Below are positions 7,956-12,573 of a stretch of DNA of 12,573 nt, piece by piece (within the stretch, counting starts at the first letter, position 1; each line of letters opens with the position of its first letter). The stretch comes from Larix sibirica (Eukaryota; Streptophyta; Pinopsida; Pinales; Pinaceae). Both the position numbers and the translations under genes were made by a program. Below the pieces are notes generated by a model. The model was given only the letters and a program-made list of their open reading frames with translations, had not been told where the DNA came from and made no database searches. Location of the stretch: assembly GCA_004151065.3 (NCBI GenBank), contig NWUY0300001929.1, positions 19,923 through 32,495 on the forward strand, read 5' to 3'.

Positions 7956-8976
7956 TGTTATAGCCTAAATTGGCACTTTTCCATCCATGGCGATAATTGC
8001 ATGACAACACTTCAAATGTCAAATGCCACTCACAAAAAAAGACACTATGGATGGAAGAGCCTTAATTTGGTACTTGATTTCATGGCCTTAATCATCCAAT
8101 GATTCCCTAGCATTCATTAAGCTTTTTAACCAAGTTTTAGATAAAAACGCTTGTTTCATTTCCTTTGCAGGCGTGTACACGTGCTTGTTTCCTTTGGTTT
8201 GTAAGGGTGTACATGCTTGTTGATATATCATCTCTAGCGTTTTTCCCCAAAATGCTAAAGAAATAATAAAATCTTGAATTTGGGGGCAGTTTGGGTGGTT
8301 AGGCTAACTTCCCCCTTGGTTACAACTGCTTTTCCCCGATGGAAACTGTCTCCATTAACTATAAAAACAAGGGAGATAAACCATAAAGGGGACCTCATGC
8401 CCAAGTATTGTTATCCTGGAGGAATTGTGTTCTCTATATCCCATTGTTTTCCATGCCCCATGTCCTAGAATTTATTCCCTAATTAGTTCCAAACTATTAC
8501 ACATTAGAGCTTTGGTTGGGATTCTTGGAGAAGAGAAGCACGACACCTAGGATCTTTGTTTCGCAAAGTGATGAATATTTAAAGGTATAATTATAATATT
8601 TTGTCAATATGAATATAGATTGGAAATATTCCCCTTCCCTGCTATCAATCTTTATTATTGATTGTGCTTAGGTTAAATTCTTTGAGTTCATTCTATTTTA
8701 ATGTTTTATATGATGACTTGTTTGAATTTCAAAGATTATATTTAGTCTATTGGTTTGAGGAAGTTGTTGAAGTTGTTTTGCAGGTTAAAGACTTGGAGTA
8801 TATCTAGTGGGAGCAACAAAAGCTAGGATCATTCTTCATAAATAAGGTATGCTTGTCTCTAGCACTATTTCTTTAAAATCATTTTTCTTGCATGTCAACC
8901 TTAGTTTTTCAATCTAATTCAACCCCTAGTACGTTGGTGACTTAACCCAAGTCATAGGATAAACTCCCTAACAACA
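7956..8976 (+). repeat. Left LTR of element B
   Basis: It starts TGTTATAGCCTAAATTGGC at the homology break and ends ...CCTAACAACA, just before GAAA and the primer-binding site. An alternative end is 8973 (TAACA), which would give a perfect TGTTA/TAACA inverted repeat. I prefer 8976 because the four-base spacer then matches that of element A. The length is about 1.02 kb. No second copy is in the window, so the ends rest on structure alone. Confidence 0.6.
8360..8366 (+). promoter_or_regulatory. Likely TATA box of element B LTR
   Basis: TATAAAA in the context ATTAACTATAAAAACAAGG lies about 405 bases into the LTR, in a locally less AT-rich stretch. Transcription would start near 8390. That gives a U3 of about 0.4 kb and an R-U5 of about 0.6 kb. 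Confidence 0.45.
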
Positions 8977-8980
8977 GAAA

Positions 8981-8998
8981 TGGTGACTCCAATGGGGA
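8981..8998 (+). other. Primer-binding site of element B
   Basis: TGGTGACTCCAATGGGGA directly follows the LTR end. It is close to the plant Tat/Ogre-type site TGGCGACTCC...TGGGGA, which is complementary to the 3' end of a tRNA-Arg. The change from TGGCGA to TGGTGA is a CpG to TpG transition. Confidence 0.7.
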
Positions 8999-9451
8999 TA
9001 CCATCTGCTTTGGCGTTTCCTCTAGTTTTCTTGGTTATTTTGAGTTTGTTTACAAGTTTTGTTGATCTCAGTCTGTAGTAGACACCTCTATTTTTTAACT
9101 TTTTGAGTTGGGATCGTTTTTTCTTGAGACTTTCAGTACCTACATGCTCCTAATCTTCATAACAGTAGCATTTTTGGCCAAAAAATGCCCTTAAGCCTAT
9201 GCCTAGTAGTGTTTTACACCCTACTTGCATTTGATTTTCCAGTGTTTTCTCATGTAGGATGTGTTTTTCACTTTCTTCCTTGTCAATGAGGTTTTTAGTG
9301 GAATTTTGAAGGTCTTTGCTTGTCCTAGGTCTTGTTGGGGCCTCTTTAGAATGTTTTGTATGCTCTATCATTTATTTTACTTGTGTTTTTGGATCTTTTT
9401 GAGTGAAGAGTGTCTTGCTCAAGGGCATAGTTTGTTGTTGAATGTCCCTGG

Positions 9452-9470
9452 TTGCACTTGTGAAGTGCAA
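9452..9470. repeat. Perfect 8-bp hairpin with 3-base loop
   Basis: TTGCACTT (9452-9459) and AAGTGCAA (9463-9470) are perfectly complementary around GTG. It lies in the leader of element B. No function is evident. Confidence 0.6.
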
Positions 9471-10643
9471 AACAAAGCTTTACCAAACCTAGTAGCCCAA
9501 TAGGTCATTGTGCTTGTTGGAGTCTAAAAGTCATTTGATACACTTTTCTCAACTTTGCATGTTTGTATGACTAAATAGTTTTGTGTTTGTGGCTACTTCC
9601 ACTATGTTTGATGAGGATGTTAGAGAATTTTGTATTGATTGTATTGCGTGGTTGCTTTGAGTTAGGTTTTGTTTCTCATTTTGGAAACTTTGGGTTAGAT
9701 CTAAGTTAGTGTTGATTTGGTATTTTGTAAGTGTCTTTGTTTGAATTGAAATTGCATTTGATATTGGAAAACAAAATTGTCTTGTATATTTTGTTTTAGA
9801 TTAGGTTTTCATTGGAAGTTTTGCATTTGGAATCAAAATCATAAGAAACTTTTGCATTAGGTTTGTAGATTGAGTGTATATGTCAAATATTCCAGTCCTT
9901 GTTTCCATTTTAGGGTTGAGTTTGAATTAGGTTATCAATCAAAAGTTGCATTCATTTTGGAATTTGAAACTTGTGTTTGTTCATGGGATTGGATTTTTAT
10001 TTGCACTTTTGAAATATAATTTTACACTTACATTGAAGGCTGGAACTTGTATTTATTGTATGAATTCAATCTCCTTTTGCCTTAGATAGACTTTAAGTTG
10101 CTTTGTGCATATTGAATATCACTTTGCATTTCAAATTACATATGGTACATAGAAACTGCATATACATTGAAAGAAAGTTGGAAATGAAAAGTGCATGTTT
10201 GTGGCAATAGAATGCTTCATATTAGAGTTAAGGAACATTGTATCTTTGGTTGCATTAGTTTTGCTTCTGTATAATTTGTTTTCAAATTTTACTTTCTTGA
10301 GAAAGCAATAGTAAAGTTGGATGATAGGAGGTTTTCTTTTAACGAGAAACATATCTAATAGTCTAGGAGTAGGACTTTGGAGATATGTGTTGAATTAATG
10401 CCTCCAATTAAATCCACACAAGACTGAAAAATAGGAAATCATCAAAGAGAGCTTAAATTCATTAGTAATGTAAAGTTGTTGGGAAAGAACTACGCAAACC
10501 AGCGTTAATCGGTAGGTAAACCTTTGTCAAGTGGAAAAATACCCATGTTTCTTGATTTAGGGGGGGTTATGCGTGTTCAGGAACTAATCAGGTGTGGTAA
10601 GTCTTTGGGGCACGACACCACTACTCACTGATAGTTTTGAATC

Positions 10644-10665
10644 TAGGACTTGTTTACAAGTCCTA
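10644..10665. repeat. Near-perfect palindrome, 10-bp arms, 2-base centre
   Basis: TAGGACTTGT and ACAAGTCCTA flank TT. In RNA this would make a compact stem-loop in the leader. Leader palindromes are used for dimerisation or packaging in some retroelements, but here that is speculation. Confidence 0.75.
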
Positions 10666-11112
10666 CATTCTCTGCCCATTCACAGAAGCCTTATCCAACG
10701 ATCATCCCACTCGACTTCTGAGCGTGAAGTGGTAGCCCTAGTTGTTTTTCCTAGGTACCTCCTAGGTCACCGCAAGGGGATATCTTGTGGCACCTGACAT
10801 AGACGTAGACTCTCCATCCCAGCTCCTTGTGGAAGATATTTACTGAAGGCAAGTGCTTGCACCCTTGGTGATTGGTTTTGTGGAGTAGGGTAAATGTCTC
10901 CCAATATTTTTTGGTTGGACTTGGGTCCTAATCATCCCAGGTCGACCTTTGGAAGACCACTTTACAGTATCTTCAGTGAATTGTGCTTGAAGCCAAGTAC
11001 TATTCATTGTGAGAGTTGTTTGCTTGTTATAAATATTCCAGGGACTTTACAGTGTGTGTTGTTTGATTTTTATTTTTTTAGATTTTCTTCTTAGTGTCTT
11101 TTGCAAGTCACC

Positions 11113-12573
11113 ATGGCCTATTGACCTTTGCGCAGGTATAGAAGAATTCAAGGACACCCTCCTAAACAAAGGGAATTCCCTGTTCCTAGGAAAAGACTGG
11201 ATTATAATAATCCACCCCCCAGGGGGGAAGAAGAGGAAAACCAAAAACATCAAATAAAACCACAAATAGAAGTAAACAACCTTAGTTACAGGTCAAGTAA
11301 GTCTAAGAGTTCGTCTGACAAAGGACAATATAGTGATACTAAAGAGTAGTTGAATAAATCTTCTGGAATTGATTCACCTCGTGATGAAGAGAACCTAGGT
11401 CCCATTTTGATCAAGGACCTCTCAGATCAGTCTAGACTTTTGAACATGCCACAAAGTCTGATTTTTTCCTAGGTAGCTGGTATCAATACTCCTAATCGAG
11501 TGTCTAGGTGGTTTAATAAGGAAAATGTAGAACAAATTTTTAGTTTAGGGGAGGTAACTACTCATGTTAGTGTTTCCCTTGTAGGAGGAAACACTTTTAA
11601 TATGGAATCCATAGTAGGATAAGGATGGTCTCCAACATCCTCTATGATACTTACTGGCACAAATTATTCAATTCATATGAGTTCAAATCATTTTTTGTTT
11701 GGATTTCCATTTTGAGGTTTTCAATCTATACCTGTCTCTATTCCTCCCATGACAACTTTTACTACTGCTTTAAGTAGTGGCCCATCATTTCCTTTTCCTG
11801 ATTTTCCACCTAACAATGGACAAGTATCCATGCCCAATCTCTCCTCAACTAGAGTTTTTTTCAACTCCACCCTACCCAAAATTAGCTTACCTTTCCAATC
11901 TTTTGGGGGTATGAGTGCCGAGAACCCCTTTGGACCAAATATGTTGCAAGGAAATTCATTTACATTAGGGGGTACTAACGTTGTATTTCCATGGGGGCAG
12001 AATGCCATACAAGAAAATATTCCCTTTTCTGGAATGGGAGTTTTTAAGATGGCTAACCCTAATATGACTAATACTATACAAGGTATCCATCTGTTAGTTG
12101 GAATGGGAGGATATTTTGGAATAGTGTTTCCTTCTTTTCAAAATCAATGTGGCCAAAACATTGGACAATGTAATCCACTTTTCATGAATCCTAGAAATTC
12201 ATATATTCTGGGACAATCATATGTCAACACCAACCAATGGGAAACTAATGCTCCTGGAACTTGGAATACTACGGCTCATAAAAAGTTGCCATTTTTTGCT
12301 ACTATGAATTTGCATGATCTTTCAAAGTTGAACAACAATCCGTTGTTACATGACCTGATATGGAAACCCCAACCCACCAAAATTCCTTCAGACATTCCTA
12401 AGTTTGAAGGTAAACTTAAGGAAGACCTGGNCTTAATGGAATCCTTCTTATCCAACTCTCTCTTGTATTTTCATGGAATATTTCATTTATTTGTTTCATA
12501 TTTATGTTCCTTATATGAATTTCATAGTAGATATATATGTTTTCTCTCCTCCTCTCTTGTCATTCAAGCCTTT
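11113..12573 (+). pseudogene. gag: Broken gag gene of element B, truncated by window end
   Basis: The ATG at 11113 has a good context (CACCATGGCC). One frame runs to the window edge (487 codons) without a frameshift, interrupted by TGA 11122, TAG 11347, TAG 11470, TAA 11620 and TGA 11713; from 11716 it is open. The N-terminal part starts with a basic Arg-rich patch (PLRRYRR) and a charged Glu/Gln/Lys/Ser region. It continues into a Phe/Asn/Gly/Pro-rich low-complexity stretch (about residues 200-390). Then comes the plant Ty3/gypsy gag signature LPFFATMNLHDLSKL followed by PSDIPKFEGK (12385-12414). In this family the next part should read like ED...H...F....SNSL and then the capsid core. Here SNSL is seen, but beyond it the product turns hydrophobic and unlike gag. 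The family is clear; the last 45 codons are doubtful. Confidence 0.8.
12431..12431. other. Ambiguous base (N)
   Basis: This is the only undetermined base. It falls within the conserved gag segment of element B, and the sequence after about 12460 no longer resembles gag. It may mark a weak read or an assembly join. Confidence 0.9.

Larger units (their letters stand above)
8999..11112 (+). other. Untranslated leader of element B
   Basis: About 2.1 kb separates the primer-binding site from gag. From about 9040 to 10450 it is markedly G+T-rich on the plus strand, with no credible gene and with the word TTGCATT seven times between 9225 and 10256. Between 10460 and 11110 the GC content rises. A perfect inverted repeat (10644-10665) occurs, and one frame (shared with gag) has few stops. 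A hairpin TTGCACTT-GTG-AAGTGCAA lies at 9452-9470. Tat/Ogre elements are known to carry an extra reading frame or a long leader before gag. Confidence 0.55.
7956..12573 (+). mobile_element. Element B: Ty3/gypsy LTR retrotransposon, left part, inserted into LTR of element A
   Basis: In order, B has an LTR (7956 to about 8976), a primer-binding site of the tRNA-Arg type used by the plant Tat/Ogre group (8981-8998), a leader of about 2.1 kb, and a gag pseudogene running to the window edge. The left border is fixed by loss of similarity between the two LTR copies of element A. Protease, reverse transcriptase and integrase would lie to the right if present. The long leader before gag fits Tat-like elements. 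The open stretches of gag are better preserved than those of element A, in keeping with a later insertion. Confidence 0.7.

Noticed and set aside
11721-12008. 95-codon minus-strand open frame
   Set aside because: It is a shadow of the gag B frame on the plus strand, which is open from 11716 to the end and carries the family signature.
1-12573. CRISPR arrays, bacterial operons, rRNA genes
   Set aside because: There are no regularly spaced identical repeats, no ribosome-binding-site-led gene series and no rRNA-like stretches. The content is plant repeat DNA.

Overview
This window looks like intergenic repeat DNA from a seed plant with a large, retrotransposon-rich genome. A conifer or similar genome would fit, but the sequence alone does not prove it. 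The reasons are two nested, decayed LTR retrotransposons of Ty3/gypsy type, primer-binding sites of the plant 'TGGCGACTCC...TGGGGA' kind, and a broken copy of a plant-like ribosomal protein eL38 gene. I see no intact gene on either strand; every coding-like stretch is interrupted by stops or frameshifts.

Element A occupies about 41-7955. Its left LTR (41-1176) starts TGTTGA and ends TCAACA. It is followed by a degraded primer-binding site (1181-1198) and a gag-like pseudogene (1283-3241). The pseudogene has a recognisable capsid core and a long acidic Asp/Asn-rich tail. I see no zinc knuckle, protease, reverse transcriptase or integrase, so A looks non-autonomous. Its internal region continues with T-rich non-coding DNA (3242-4310) and a C+T-rich, G-poor stretch (4310-4680) ending in a large inverted repeat. 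A block of higher GC and more purines follows (about 4940-7505). That block carries a full-length but broken RPL38 (eL38) copy at 5839-6047, whose 5' part is duplicated in tandem (83-bp unit). It also holds a perfect 56-bp tandem duplication and a terminal-looking hairpin. A diverged second LTR copy starts at 7573.

Element B starts at 7956, exactly where similarity between the two LTR copies of A stops. B therefore appears to have inserted into A's right LTR. B has its own LTR (7956 to about 8976, TGTT...AACA), a clear primer-binding site (8981-8998), a 2.1-kb G+T-rich leader and a gag pseudogene (11113 to the window end). That gag carries the plant Ty3/gypsy signature LPFxAT-x-LxDLSKL...PSDIPKFxGK. 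The rest of B, the rest of A's right LTR and the target-site duplications should lie beyond the right edge.

The most notable points are the eL38 copy inside a gag-only retroelement, the unfamiliar acidic gag tail, the nested insertion boundary that can be tested, and a 13-bp inverted match that suggests an alternative right border for A.
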